Shown here piece by piece: positions 33,186-42,213 of a stretch of 64,000 bases of DNA (positions are counted from its first letter, which is position 1; each line of letters begins with the position of its first letter). Source of the stretch: UBA7672 sp047601145 (GTDB lineage: Bacteria > Pseudomonadota > Alphaproteobacteria > Caulobacterales > Hyphomonadaceae); NCBI GenBank assembly GCA_047601145.1, contig JASGJW010000005.1:1-64000 (forward strand), in the 5' to 3' direction. Below the pieces are notes generated by a model. It ran no database searches. It was not told the DNA's origin and saw nothing but the letters and a program-made list of their open reading frames with translations. The translations under genes were made by a program, and so were the position numbers.

Positions 33186-36100
33186 CTACTCCGCGTGCGG
33201 CGGAACTTCGGCGTGCTTGCCCTTGAGGAGCACCTCGTCCTCGGCCGTCGGCTTGGTCGCAAGGCGGCCGGCCCATGGCGAAATCCAGCGCTCGAACTGG
33301 TCGACGAAGGAGTAAACGACCGGCACGAGGATCAGCGAGAGCACCGTCGAGGAGATCAGGCCGCCGATCACCGCAACCGCCATTGGCGTGCGGAAGCCGG
33401 CGCCTTCGCCGATGCCGAGCGCCGTCGGGATCATGCCGGCGGACATGGCGACCGTCGTCATCACGATGGGACGGGCGCGCTCACGGCAGGCTTCGAACAA
33501 CGCATCATACGTGTTCTTGCCACGCTGCTGCGCCTCGATCGCGAACTCGACCAGCAGGATCGCGTTCTTGGCGGCGATGCCAAGCAGCAGCACGCAGCCG
33601 ATCATGACCGGCATCGAGATTTCCTTGCCCGTGATCAGCAGCGCGAAGAAGGCGCCGGAGAACGACAGCGGCAAGGAGGCCAGGATGACCGACGGCTTGA
33701 ACACCGATTTGAACAGCAGCACCATCACCGAGTAGATCAGCGCAACACCGGCAAGCAGCGCGATCACGATGCCGCCGAACATCTGCGCCATAGCCTGTTC
33801 GTTGCCGATACGGGCGCGCGAGACGACAGCATTGCCCGCCTTTTCGGCGGCGAGGATGGCCTTCATGGTCTTGGTCTTGTCGATCGCATCGGTCGCTTCG
33901 CCGGAGGCGACGCCCGGGGCGAAGTCGGCCTGCACCGACGCCATGCGCTTGCGATAAAGGCGCTGGATCACGCCAGGGCCAGCTTCGTAGGACAGCGTTG
34001 CGACGGCGCCGAGCGTGGTCGAACCGCCGTTGAGCGTCGGCACGCGCAGCTGGGCCAGCTGGGCCAGGTCATTGCGAACCAGGTCAGGCAGACGAACACG
34101 GATCGCAAGGCGGCGTTCGCCTTCCGAGAATTTCGGCGTGTTGGCCTCGATGTCGCCGGACGTGGCGATACGGGCAACCTGTGCGATCGCATCCGTCGAC
34201 ACGTTGAGGCGGGCTGCCTCTTCGGTGCGCGGGCGAATGATGAGCTCGGGGCCCGGAGGCTCCGGCGATAGCCGTGGGTTCTGGATCTGCGGAAGATCCT
34301 TCATCTCGTTGAGCAGGTCGAGCTGAGCCTTGTCGAGCGCTGCGCCGTCCTCGCTGGTGAGCAGGATGTTGACGTCGGAGCCGGTCGGGCCGCCGCCGGA
34401 CATCAGCGCCGTGACGCGGATGTCGGGGATCTGCTTCAGCTGCGGACGGATGATCTGCTTCAGTTTCTCGGTCGAGATGCTGTGGCCTTCGCGCATGACC
34501 ACGGTGGCCGAGCCGGACGTCAGGCCCGCGCCTCCTCCGCCGCCGCCGGCCATGGCGGCCTGGCCGCCAGCGCCGCCTGATCCGATCGAGATGAACACAT
34601 CTTCCACGTCCTGCTGCTTGACCAGCAGGTCGTTGAGCGCGGTAGCGGACTTCTCCATCTGTTCACGCGTGGAGCCCGGAGGCGCCGAGATGTTGAACAG
34701 GATGTAGCCTGGGTCTTCCGTCGGAATGAAGCCTTTGGGCAGCGCCGCGACGCAGACAATGGCGCCGGCGAAGGACAGGAAGCCGATGAAGGACGCGATG
34801 AGCCTGTGGCGCAGCGCCCAGGCCAGCGTGTTCTCATAAAAGGCCGGCAGCTTGCGAACATCGCGCTCGGCATGCTTGGCCGGAGCCGCCTTGAGGAAGT
34901 AGGCGGCCATCAGCGGCGAGACGAAACGCGCAACCGCCAGCGAGAAGACGACGGCCACTGCGACGGTGATGCCGAACTCGATGAAGAACTGGCCCGGCAT
35001 GCCGCCCATGAACGAGGTCGGCAGGAACACCACGACGATCGAGGCGGTGGTCGCGAGCACGGCGAGGCCGATCGCGTCGGCGCCTTCCATGGCGGCGCGG
35101 AAGGGCGTGTAGCCCGCTAGCGTCCGCTTCTGGATATTCTCGATCTCCACGATCGCGTCATCGACAAGGATGCCGATGACGAGCGTGAGGGCGAGCAGCG
35201 TCACCACGTTCAGCGAGAAGCCGAGCATCGAGACGATGAAGAAGGTCGGGATCAGCGACAGGGGCATCGCCAATGCGGCGATGACTGTGGCGCGCCAGTC
35301 GCGCAGGAACAGGAACACGACGATCGCGGCGAGGATCATGCCCTCGATCAGCACGTCCTGCGTGGCGTGGAAGTTCGCCTTGGTGTCGTCCGTCATCGAG
35401 AAGATCTTGGTGATCTTGAGGCCGGGGTTGGCCTTCTCGAGCTTGGCGATTGCAGCATAAGTGCCGTTCTCGACGTCGATCTCGGATGCGGCGTCGACCT
35501 TGACGACGTTGAAGCCAGCGACCGGGCGGCCGTTCAGGCGCGCAAACGAGCGCACTTCGGCCGAGCCATCGCCGACATCGGCGACATCGGAGAGTTTCAC
35601 ATAGGACGCCCCGCCGCGCAGCGGGATCGACAGGTTGCTGAGTTCGGCAACTGTCAGCGTTTCGCCGATGACGCGCGTGGTGGTCTCGGCCCCTCCGACT
35701 TCGGCGCGACCGCCGCCATAATTGCGATAGGTGCGCTGGAGCACGTTGTTGACGTCCGAGGCCGTCACGCCAAGCCCGGCCATGCGCACAGGGTCGAGCG
35801 TGACGTTGATCTCGCGGTCGACGCCGCCGACGCGGTTGATCTGGCCAACGCCCCTGACCGACTGCAACTCGCGCGCAATACGATCGTCAATGAACCAGGA
35901 CAGGTCGGTCGCCGACATCGTGGGATGCGAGACCGCGAAGGTCATGAGGGCGCCGCCGGTGAAATCCAGCGCCTGCACAAGCGGCGGCTGGATCGTGGCT
36001 GGCAGCTGCGTGCGGACCTGGTTGACGCGTTGCTCGACGTCGTCCTTGGCCTTCTGGAGATCGGTGCCGATCTCGAACTGGATGATCGTGGTCGAGGCGC

Positions 36101-36365
36101 CCAGCACCACCGACGACTGCAACGTCTCGATGCTCGGCAGGCTGGCGATCGAGTTCTCGACGATCCGGGTGACCTGGTTCTCGAGTTCGGTCGGCGCCGC
36201 GCCTTCCTGGATGACGGTGGCGACCACCATCGGGAAGGAGATGTTCGGGAACTGTTTGACCGGCAGCCTTGAGTACGAATATGCGCCGGCGACCAGCATC
36301 AGCGTGAAGGCGACCACAACCGGGATCGGGTTGCGGATCGCCCAGCTTGAAATCGGCAGGTTCAT
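33186..36365 (-). CDS. RND efflux pump inner-membrane subunit
   Basis: A 1059-residue AcrB-like HAE transporter. It begins M-N-L-P-I-S-S-W with the first membrane helix, has the two large periplasmic loops, and the proton-relay Asp pair in I-G-I-L-V-D-D-A-I-V-E-I-E-N of helix 4. A Gly-rich loop (G-G-A-G-G-Q-A-A then a run of six Gly) lies in the second periplasmic half near residue 600. It works with the adaptor encoded 15 bases upstream; no outer-membrane channel gene is in this operon, so one must be borrowed. Drug or lipid efflux is expected. Confidence 0.93.
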   Translation of the reverse strand: MNLPISSWAIRNPIPVVVAFTLMLVAGAYSYSRLPVKQFPNISFPMVVATVIQEGAAPTELENQVTRIVENSIASLPSIETLQSSVVLGASTTIIQFEIGTDLQKAKDDVEQRVNQVRTQLPATIQPPLVQALDFTGGALMTFAVSHPTMSATDLSWFIDDRIARELQSVRGVGQINRVGGVDREINVTLDPVRMAGLGVTASDVNNVLQRTYRNYGGGRAEVGGAETTTRVIGETLTVAELSNLSIPLRGGASYVKLSDVADVGDGSAEVRSFARLNGRPVAGFNVVKVDAASEIDVENGTYAAIAKLEKANPGLKITKIFSMTDDTKANFHATQDVLIEGMILAAIVVFLFLRDWRATVIAALAMPLSLIPTFFIVSMLGFSLNVVTLLALTLVIGILVDDAIVEIENIQKRTLAGYTPFRAAMEGADAIGLAVLATTASIVVVFLPTSFMGGMPGQFFIEFGITVAVAVVFSLAVARFVSPLMAAYFLKAAPAKHAERDVRKLPAFYENTLAWALRHRLIASFIGFLSFAGAIVCVAALPKGFIPTEDPGYILFNISAPPGSTREQMEKSATALNDLLVKQQDVEDVFISIGSGGAGGQAAMAGGGGGGAGLTSGSATVVMREGHSISTEKLKQIIRPQLKQIPDIRVTALMSGGGPTGSDVNILLTSEDGAALDKAQLDLLNEMKDLPQIQNPRLSPEPPGPELIIRPRTEEAARLNVSTDAIAQVARIATSGDIEANTPKFSEGERRLAIRVRLPDLVRNDLAQLAQLRVPTLNGGSTTLGAVATLSYEAGPGVIQRLYRKRMASVQADFAPGVASGEATDAIDKTKTMKAILAAEKAGNAVVSRARIGNEQAMAQMFGGIVIALLAGVALIYSVMVLLFKSVFKPSVILASLPLSFSGAFFALLITGKEISMPVMIGCVLLLGIAAKNAILLVEFAIEAQQRGKNTYDALFEACRERARPIVMTTVAMSAGMIPTALGIGEGAGFRTPMAVAVIGGLISSTVLSLILVPVVYSFVDQFERWISPWAGRLATKPTAEDEVLLKGKHAEVPPHAE

Positions 36366-36380
36366 TTTACTTGCCTCGAT

Positions 36381-37547
36381 CTATTTGGCGCCGGGCGCCG
36401 CTGCCGCCTGGGCAGTACCCTCTTCCACAGGCTGGATGACATCGCCGTCGAGCGTGAATGACGAACCAACCGTCAACACGCGCGAGCCTGCGGGCGGGCC
36501 ATCGACCAGCTGCACGAAATCTCCGGAGCGTTCGCCGAGCCTCACCGGAACCTGCTTGATGCGGTTGCCATCGCCGACGAGCATGACGGACGGGCCGCCG
36601 GCCTCGTAGCGGATGGCGCTGGCGGGCACAGTCAGCACGCCAGACGCGGCGCTGTTGAAGTGGGCCTCGGCGAAGCTGCCGGGGCGCAGGGCCTTGTCAT
36701 ACGGCAGCGCGATGCGGGCGCGGCCGAGGCTGGTGTTCTGGTCAACACGCGGCGAGACGAAGCGAACCTTGCCCTGCACAACCTCGCCCGTCGTGAGCGT
36801 CACGGCGGCTGGGGTCCCCTCCTTGATGAGGGAGAGCTTGGCGTCGGGCAGTTCGGCGTCGAGTTCGATCAGGCCATCGCGAGCGATGCGGAAATACGGC
36901 GTCGAGGCGACCGACGCGGAAATGTCGCCCGGACGAATGGCGCGCTGGAGCACGGCTCCGGCGACCGGCGCACGCAGCACCATGCGCGACTGGCGCACCT
37001 TCATCTCGTTGACGGCCGCCTGCGAGGCCAGCAGCGAAGCCTTGGCGCTCGCCGTTTCCATGCGGCGTTGCTCAAGCAACTCCTTCGAGAAGGCGCCTTC
37101 CTGTTCGAGGGCTTCGGCGCGATCGAGCTGGTTCTGCTTGAAATCGGCGTTGGCCTTCTGCGTGGCGAGCGTGGCTTCAGCCTGGGCGATCTGCGCCTGC
37201 AGCAGCGCGTCATCCAGCTTGGCCATCGGCTGGCCCTGCTTCACCCAGTCGCCTTCATCCACATAGACAGCCGCGACGCGATAGCCGGTGAGTTCGGAAC
37301 CGACAGCAGCTTCCTCGCGCACGACGAGGCGGCCTGTGGCGACCACTTCATTGGCGAGGTCGCGCATGCCCACACGCGTAACGCGCATGGATTGTGTGGA
37401 GCCAGGCTCGGTCGTGGCGGCGGCGGCCGGCTTGGCCGGGATCTCTTCGGCAGGGGCCGGCTTCTGTCCGCACGAATGCAGCGCGAGCATCATGACGCCT
37501 GCACCGGCGATGGCGGCGGCCGAGGTAAGGTTCTTGCGCGTGATCAT
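36381..37547 (-). CDS. RND periplasmic adaptor (membrane fusion protein)
   Basis: A 388-residue lipoprotein adaptor: signal and lipobox L-H-S-C near residue 26, lipoyl half-motifs, an alpha-hairpin of about 90 residues rich in Gln/Ala/Glu, the second lipoyl half (L-R-A-P-V-A-G-A-V-L), beta-barrel and membrane-proximal domains. ATG 37547 has AAGGAC upstream; the frame stays open 96 residues further with hydrophilic sequence, but a lipoprotein signal at 37547 makes that unlikely. It is the first gene of the operon with the RND pump and divergent from a TetR regulator. Confidence 0.9.
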   Translation of the reverse strand: MITRKNLTSAAAIAGAGVMMLALHSCGQKPAPAEEIPAKPAAAATTEPGSTQSMRVTRVGMRDLANEVVATGRLVVREEAAVGSELTGYRVAAVYVDEGDWVKQGQPMAKLDDALLQAQIAQAEATLATQKANADFKQNQLDRAEALEQEGAFSKELLEQRRMETASAKASLLASQAAVNEMKVRQSRMVLRAPVAGAVLQRAIRPGDISASVASTPYFRIARDGLIELDAELPDAKLSLIKEGTPAAVTLTTGEVVQGKVRFVSPRVDQNTSLGRARIALPYDKALRPGSFAEAHFNSAASGVLTVPASAIRYEAGGPSVMLVGDGNRIKQVPVRLGERSGDFVQLVDGPPAGSRVLTVGSSFTLDGDVIQPVEEGTAQAAAAPGAK

Positions 37548-37956
37548 CTTTTTTTGTCCTTGCGCGTCCGGGGAGGCGGTTCCGGGTTGGCTCTTGTACG
37601 TTGCCGTCGGCGGCTGGACCTCTTCCCCCGTCCTTATGACGCTTGAAAAAGGTCCTTTGCGACTAGCCTCGTCAGATTTTGTGCGCAGTTCCACTGCACC
37701 CGCCTGTGGGGGGTCGAGGGTCGCGGCGACAATATCGCCGGCCCAGCTTTGGCGGCCAAACGGGGCTTTTTCTGCTTTCGCAGACACAGCTTCGCCGCCG
37801 GCGGGGGTCTTATCGGGGAGGTCCATCGCACCCAATCCGGAAACTCTGGCGTTTCCTTATCTCATTCTGTTATAGACTGCAAAGATGGTGATCGCGTTAA
37901 GTGATCACGTTTCGAACAGGCCTCGGCCGGACCAGCCGGCCAGATAAGGGATTTTC
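37548..37956. other. Divergent promoter region with inverted repeat
   Basis: The 409-base gap between the RND adaptor and the TetR regulator. GTGATC-GCGTTAAGT-GATCAC at 37888-37908 is an inverted repeat (6-9-6), just after an AT-rich stretch (GTTATAGACTGC) that could be a promoter element; it is the likely operator of the adjacent TetR protein. Towards the adaptor, the adaptor's own frame remains open to 37835 without a credible start. Confidence 0.5.
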
Positions 37957-38568
37957 ATGCAGGCGATCCAGGAACCCGGAGAGGCTGTTTCGCCCCGGGA
38001 GCGAATCCTGGCCGCCGCACGCAAGATTTTCCTCGATGGCCCTCCCGAGCATGCAACCATGGACGCCGTGGCCCAGCAGGCCGGCATGTCCAAGAAGACC
38101 ATCTACCGCGAGTTCAAGAGCCAGGTTGAGCTGCTTGGCGCGCTGCTGATGGAGAACGTGGCTGATCTCGGCGCCTTCTCTCCCCCGCAGGCCGGCGACG
38201 ACATCGAGCTGGAACTTTACGGCATACTTGTGCGGATGATGACGCACTTCACCAGCCCGCGTTCGATGGCGCTGGCCCGCCTGATCATTTCGGAAGTGCG
38301 CCGTTATCCCGAATTGATGAACGCCAGCAAGCCGAAAGGCTTCCCGCGCGAGATGCTCGCCAACTGGCTGGCATCCCCCGTCGTGCGCGCGAAATACCAG
38401 ATTGAGGACGCCGATGACGCCGCCGCCATGCTGTTTGGCATGGTGATGCAGGACTCAGGCTTCCGCCTGCTGGTTGTCACCAACGCCACGATGCCCCAGC
38501 ACCTCATCGAAACACGTGCGCGCCGCGCGGTGCAGATCTTCCTCAAGGGCGTACGCAAGGGCGGCTGA
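37957..38568 (+). CDS. TetR/AcrR-family regulator of the RND operon
   Basis: A 203-residue regulator. The N-terminal helix-turn-helix includes A-T-M-D-A-V-A-Q-Q-A-G-M-S-K-K-T-I-Y-R-E-F, a textbook TetR recognition region; the remainder is a helical ligand and dimerisation domain. AAGGG precedes the ATG. Being divergent from the RND adaptor, it probably represses the pump through the inverted repeat at 37888-37908. It overlaps the next gene by one base (TGATG). Confidence 0.9.
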   Translation: MQAIQEPGEAVSPRERILAAARKIFLDGPPEHATMDAVAQQAGMSKKTIYREFKSQVELLGALLMENVADLGAFSPPQAGDDIELELYGILVRMMTHFTSPRSMALARLIISEVRRYPELMNASKPKGFPREMLANWLASPVVRAKYQIEDADDAAAMLFGMVMQDSGFRLLVVTNATMPQHLIETRARRAVQIFLKGVRKGG

Positions 38569-39056
38569 TGAGGTTGCGACCGGGCATCGCGCTTGTGGTC
38601 ACGCTCCTGACCGCTGCTGCATGCGCTCCCGACAAGACCCCGGCGAGACCGTCGTCCGCGCCACCAACCTCGACCTCCGCAACGCCCAGCGCAGCAGCGA
38701 CAAGCGCGGAAATTCATGCCGCCTTCCTGAATCCCGGATCGGATGCACTTTATGCCGCCGAGGCGAACACACCCATCGCCGCCGGGGACTGGGCCCGCGT
38801 CGAGGCCGCCGCAGTGAAGATGGCGGAAGGCGCGAAACGGATGCAGGGCGGCTCGCAATCAGAAGGACGTGCGGATTGGGTGCGGATATCGAAGCTGGTC
38901 GAGACTGCGGCCCTGCGCGCTCGGGAAGCAGCGCGGACGAAGGACGCCGACATGCTCGCCGCTGCTGACGGCGACTTCACTGCCCAGTGCGAAGATTGCC
39001 ACAACGCCTTTCGTGACAAGCCTGGTCAGGGGATGATGTCAGATCCAGGCCAGTGA
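38568..39056 (+). CDS. Cytochrome c'-like lipoprotein
   Basis: A 162-residue lipoprotein (lipobox T-A-A-A-C) with a Thr/Ser/Pro/Ala linker and a helical domain whose heme motif C-E-D-C-H-N-A-F-R lies near the C-terminus, as in cytochromes c' and c556. That arrangement suggests a four-helix bundle with a five- or low-spin six-coordinate heme. It starts within the stop codon of the TetR gene, so it is co-transcribed with it. Partner and role unknown. Confidence 0.82.
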   Translation: MRLRPGIALVVTLLTAAACAPDKTPARPSSAPPTSTSATPSAAATSAEIHAAFLNPGSDALYAAEANTPIAAGDWARVEAAAVKMAEGAKRMQGGSQSEGRADWVRISKLVETAALRAREAARTKDADMLAAADGDFTAQCEDCHNAFRDKPGQGMMSDPGQ

Positions 39057-39084
39057 TCGCGGCGGTCAAAGCCCGGTCGCCAGA

Positions 39085-40260
39085 CTACTCCCCGTCCGCC
39101 GCCAGCGCGGTGTCCCTGCCCTCGACCATGCCGCGAAGAATGCCCGGCAGCGCGTAGTTGCCTTCGTGGCACGCGTACTCGAACACCTTCTCCTTCGACT
39201 TGCGGAGCGGCATCTGGCCGGTCCAGGTCTGGGTGTAGCTTACGGGATCGATGACTTCATACGTGTAGTCGATCTCGACATCCGACACGCGCTTGAAGCG
39301 TTCGATCACCTTGCCCTGCTTGGACAGTGGAATGCGGCCGCGGGCCTGCAGGCGGTGCGGATTGCGCGTCTCGACCACGAGCGTGTCGCCTTCCCACCAG
39401 CCGATCGAGTCCCCGAACCATTGCTCGATATTGTCTGGCAGCGGCTTCTCGTCCTCGCCCGGCTTCTTCAGGCGGATGATGCGCGCATCATGGTTCATCT
39501 CGATATCGAGCATAATGTGGTCTGGGGTCTGCACGATCTGGATGTTGTTGTTGTACATCGCATTCGTCAGCGGCGGCCCGCCCTGGTTGGCGAACGAGAC
39601 AAGGCAGCGGTCGCCAAGCGTGCGAATTTCCGGGCCCGTATTGTTGATCGTGGTCGCGGCGCTCATGCGCGATCCGGCGGCGGCGTTCCCGGCGCGGTTG
39701 TAGGGGATCTGCCCGTTGGCGGGCGAGGTGATCCACGAGGACCGGTATTCGCCATTCACCTTGGCGTACTCAGAACCCGGATCAATCCAGAATGCGTTAT
39801 AGCCCGCGTCGGGATTGCGGTCGGTGAAGATGCCGGAGTTGGGATCGGTCCGCTTCTGGCTGTCGCGCGCAGCTTGCACGTATTGCGCGTTGTCGAGCAG
39901 ACCGTTGACCTTCTCGGGCGGGATCACGAGCGTGTCGATATTGGCGCCGCCCCGGCCGCCGCCGCGCGTGAGGGCGGTGAGCGATGCGGTGGACCAGACG
40001 CCCTGCAGGTCAGGCTTGCCGTCGGGCGTGCGAGGGACCTTGTAGTTCGCATCCCATGGCTTGAGATCCTTGAAGAAGGGAAGCGGGCTCGTGAACGATG
40101 TCGCGCCGGCGATCGCCTTCGGCCCTTCCACGGGCGCCCCGGTCTCGTCAGCGAGTTTCACACCCGAATTGGGCCCGATGCGCTGGGCCGATGCCGGCTG
40201 AGCCGCCAGCAGCGCCAGGCCAAGCGCCGCGACGGACGCAGCCAATGTCAGTTTCCTCAT
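39085..40260 (-). CDS. Exported TPDGKPDLQGVW-type protein, copy 1
   Basis: A 391-residue protein with a signal peptide (A-L-L-A-A-Q-P-A-S-A-Q). Conserved marks shared with the downstream-lying paralogue include P-L-P-F-F-K-D-L-K-P-W-D, R-T-P-D-G-K-P-D, N-A-F-W-I-D-P-G-S and M-N-H-D-A-R-I-I, then W-E-G-D-T-L-V-V. The N-terminal G-V-W and later strands suggest a beta-rich periplasmic fold. This family is abundant in Acidobacteria and some alphaproteobacteria without known function. The gene is the second member of a tandem pair on the minus strand, 199 bases from copy 2. Confidence 0.82.
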   Translation of the reverse strand: MRKLTLAASVAALGLALLAAQPASAQRIGPNSGVKLADETGAPVEGPKAIAGATSFTSPLPFFKDLKPWDANYKVPRTPDGKPDLQGVWSTASLTALTRGGGRGGANIDTLVIPPEKVNGLLDNAQYVQAARDSQKRTDPNSGIFTDRNPDAGYNAFWIDPGSEYAKVNGEYRSSWITSPANGQIPYNRAGNAAAGSRMSAATTINNTGPEIRTLGDRCLVSFANQGGPPLTNAMYNNNIQIVQTPDHIMLDIEMNHDARIIRLKKPGEDEKPLPDNIEQWFGDSIGWWEGDTLVVETRNPHRLQARGRIPLSKQGKVIERFKRVSDVEIDYTYEVIDPVSYTQTWTGQMPLRKSKEKVFEYACHEGNYALPGILRGMVEGRDTALAADGE

Positions 40261-40399
40261 GGATCACTCCTCCCTGTGATGCGCGACGGTTCTCATGACC
40301 GCTCGCGCAGAGAGACGTTAGGGGTGCGCCGCCTCCCCTGTCGACCCGGACGCGCGCGGCATGCGTGCAAATCCCGGTGAACGCCACACCAAGAAACGA

Positions 40400-40431
40400 G
40401 AAGCCCGCCAGTCTTGCGACAGGCAGGCTTC
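40400..40431 (-). terminator. Terminator after copy 2 of the paired proteins
   Basis: GAAGCCTGCC and GGCGGGCTTC (minus strand) form a 10-base stem with one mismatch and a twelve-base loop, followed by TCGTTTCTTG. It lies just after the stop codon of the 40460-41635 gene and before the promoter of the 39085-40260 gene, so the pair may be separately transcribed. Confidence 0.55.
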
Positions 40432-40459
40432 GTTCCGGACCTTCAGGAGGGGCCGAACT

Positions 40460-41635
40460 CTATTCGCCTTCCTTGTCGATGGCCGTGTCGCGGCCCTCGT
40501 TCATGCCGCGCAGGATGCCCGGCAGGGCGTAGTTGCCTTCATGGCAGGCATATTCGTAGACGCGCTCGTTCGAGCGGCGCAGCGGCATCTGGCCGGTCCA
40601 GGCCTGCGTGTAATAGGTCGGGTCCTCGACCTTGAAGCGGTAGTCGAGCACATCGTCCGACACGCGCTTGAACCACTCGGTCACTTGTCCCTTCTCCGAA
40701 ACCGGGAAGGCGCCGACCTTGAGCTGCGTCGGGTTGAGATTGCGGGTCACGACGACGAGCGTGTCGCCTTCCCAGTGCGCAACCGAATCTCCGAACCACT
40801 GCTTGATCGCATCGGGACGCTCGGCTTTCTTCGCACCGTCGCGGCTGATGCCGATGATGCGAGCGTCGTGGTTCATCTCGACGTCGATCATTAGGTGGTC
40901 TTGCGTCTGCACGAACTGGAAGTTGTTGTTGTACATCGCGTTGTTGAGCGGCGGGCCGGCCTGGCTGCCGAACGAGGCAAGGCAGCGCTCGCCGACCGGA
41001 CGGATCTCGGCGCCGGTGTTGTTGATCTTCGACACGGCCGTCATCCGGTTGGCGCGCATGGCGCGGCCTTCGGCGTTGAACGGGATCTGGCCATTGGCCG
41101 GCGAGGTGATCCAGGACGAACGCCATTCCTTGTCGACCCTGGCGTATTCGGAACCCGGATCGATCCAGAACGCGTTGTAGCCAGCGTCGACATTCTTGTC
41201 GGTGAAGACGCCGGAATTGGGATCGGTGCGCTTCTGGCTCGCGTCCGCGCTCTTCGAGTAGGAAGCATTGCGCGTGAGTTCCGCGACCTTGGCATCCGGG
41301 ATCACCAGTGTGTCGACGCCGAGCTTCGCGCCACGATCCGTGCGTGTCATCGCGGTAAGCGAAGCGTTCGACCAGACACCCTGGAAATCGGGCTTGCCGT
41401 CCGGCGTACGCGGCGGGTTGTAGTTTGGATCCCACGGCTTGAGATCCTTGAAGAAGGGAAGCGGGCTCACATAGGAGCGCGTGCCGGCGATCGTCTTCGG
41501 TCCTTCGACCGGGCCTGAATCCGTTGCGACCTTCACTCCGGACTTGTCGGTGATCTGCTGGGCGATCGCGGGCGCTGCGGCCAACACGAGGCCGAAAGCG
41601 AGAAAGGATGCTCCAAGTGTGATGCGTTTCATCAT
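40460..41635 (-). CDS. Exported TPDGKPDLQGVW-type protein, copy 2
   Basis: A 391-residue paralogue of the gene at 39085-40260, of exactly the same length. Signal peptide L-V-L-A-A-A-P-A-I-A-Q, then the same blocks: T-P-D-G-K-P-D-F-Q-G-V-W, N-A-F-W-I-D-P-G-S, M-N-H-D-A-R-I-I and W-E-G-D-T-L-V-V. The start at 41635 (next ATG 41632) is supported by GGGAGGGGG upstream; the frame extends to 41842 but with random-looking sequence. Function unknown. The near collinearity points to a recent tandem duplication. Confidence 0.82.
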   Translation of the reverse strand: MMKRITLGASFLAFGLVLAAAPAIAQQITDKSGVKVATDSGPVEGPKTIAGTRSYVSPLPFFKDLKPWDPNYNPPRTPDGKPDFQGVWSNASLTAMTRTDRGAKLGVDTLVIPDAKVAELTRNASYSKSADASQKRTDPNSGVFTDKNVDAGYNAFWIDPGSEYARVDKEWRSSWITSPANGQIPFNAEGRAMRANRMTAVSKINNTGAEIRPVGERCLASFGSQAGPPLNNAMYNNNFQFVQTQDHLMIDVEMNHDARIIGISRDGAKKAERPDAIKQWFGDSVAHWEGDTLVVVTRNLNPTQLKVGAFPVSEKGQVTEWFKRVSDDVLDYRFKVEDPTYYTQAWTGQMPLRRSNERVYEYACHEGNYALPGILRGMNEGRDTAIDKEGE

Positions 41636-41735
41636 CCAGCCCCCTCCCAAGGGCGGTTCTGTCATCTGTGTTGGAACTAACGTAGCGGAAAGCTCCATCC
41701 GTCGAAAATGGGCTAGTGGCTCAAAACCAATGACT

Positions 41736-42146
41736 TCAGCGTGATATCGAGGGGTCCGGCTCCATCGGAACCAGCCGCATCCAGACGCCTTCCCGCTCAG
41801 ACGCCCGCCGCTCGACCAGCAGGCGCGCGACCTGGCTGTCATCGTGAAAGGCTGCGCCGGTTGCGCTGTCCAGCATCGCCTTGGCGAGATTGTCGAGGTC
41901 CATGTGCGGCGGGTCGCCTGTGTATTCCATGGCGATGTGTGCGGACCAGTCGCCCCAACGCGGCCGCACCGGGAAATGCAGACGGAAGAAGTCCTTGAGC
42001 AGAGGCTTGTAGTATTTCGCCTGCGTGGTCAGGCCCTCGACCTGCACCTCGAGCGAGCCGTCTTTCTCAAGCCGCGCCCGGACCTTGCCGTGGCGCGTCC
42101 AGGGCGTGGAGCTGGCTGAATCATTCGCGTCCAATGGGCCCCTCAC
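41736..42146 (-). CDS. RusA-like Holliday junction resolvase
   Basis: About 136 residues. The RusA signature is clear: H-M-D-L-D-N-L-A-K-A-M-L-D-S-A-T-G then F-H-D-D-S-Q-V, giving the acidic metal-binding residues of this endonuclease family, which resolves four-way DNA junctions. Start uncertain: GTG 42146 is chosen; TTG 42134 has GAGGGG upstream. A longer frame would overlap the divergent oxygenase gene. No phage genes surround it, which is unusual, since RusA is mostly phage-borne. It may be a domesticated remnant or a host-encoded member. Confidence 0.75.
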   Translation of the reverse strand: MRGPLDANDSASSTPWTRHGKVRARLEKDGSLEVQVEGLTTQAKYYKPLLKDFFRLHFPVRPRWGDWSAHIAMEYTGDPPHMDLDNLAKAMLDSATGAAFHDDSQVARLLVERRASEREGVWMRLVPMEPDPSISR

Positions 42147-42213
42147 GCGATAGCTTCGTGGACAGTATCCTGCCGCCCGTATAGGCCAGACAGACCTTTT
42201 TGAAACGTGGCCC

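Noticed and set aside
37548..37835. 96-residue N-terminal extension of the RND adaptor
   Set aside because: The lipoprotein signal and ribosome binding site at 37547 make the extension unnecessary and it would bury the signal peptide.
41736..42146. Prophage remnant suggested by a RusA-like gene
   Set aside because: No integrase, terminase, capsid or attachment-site repeat is seen on either side.
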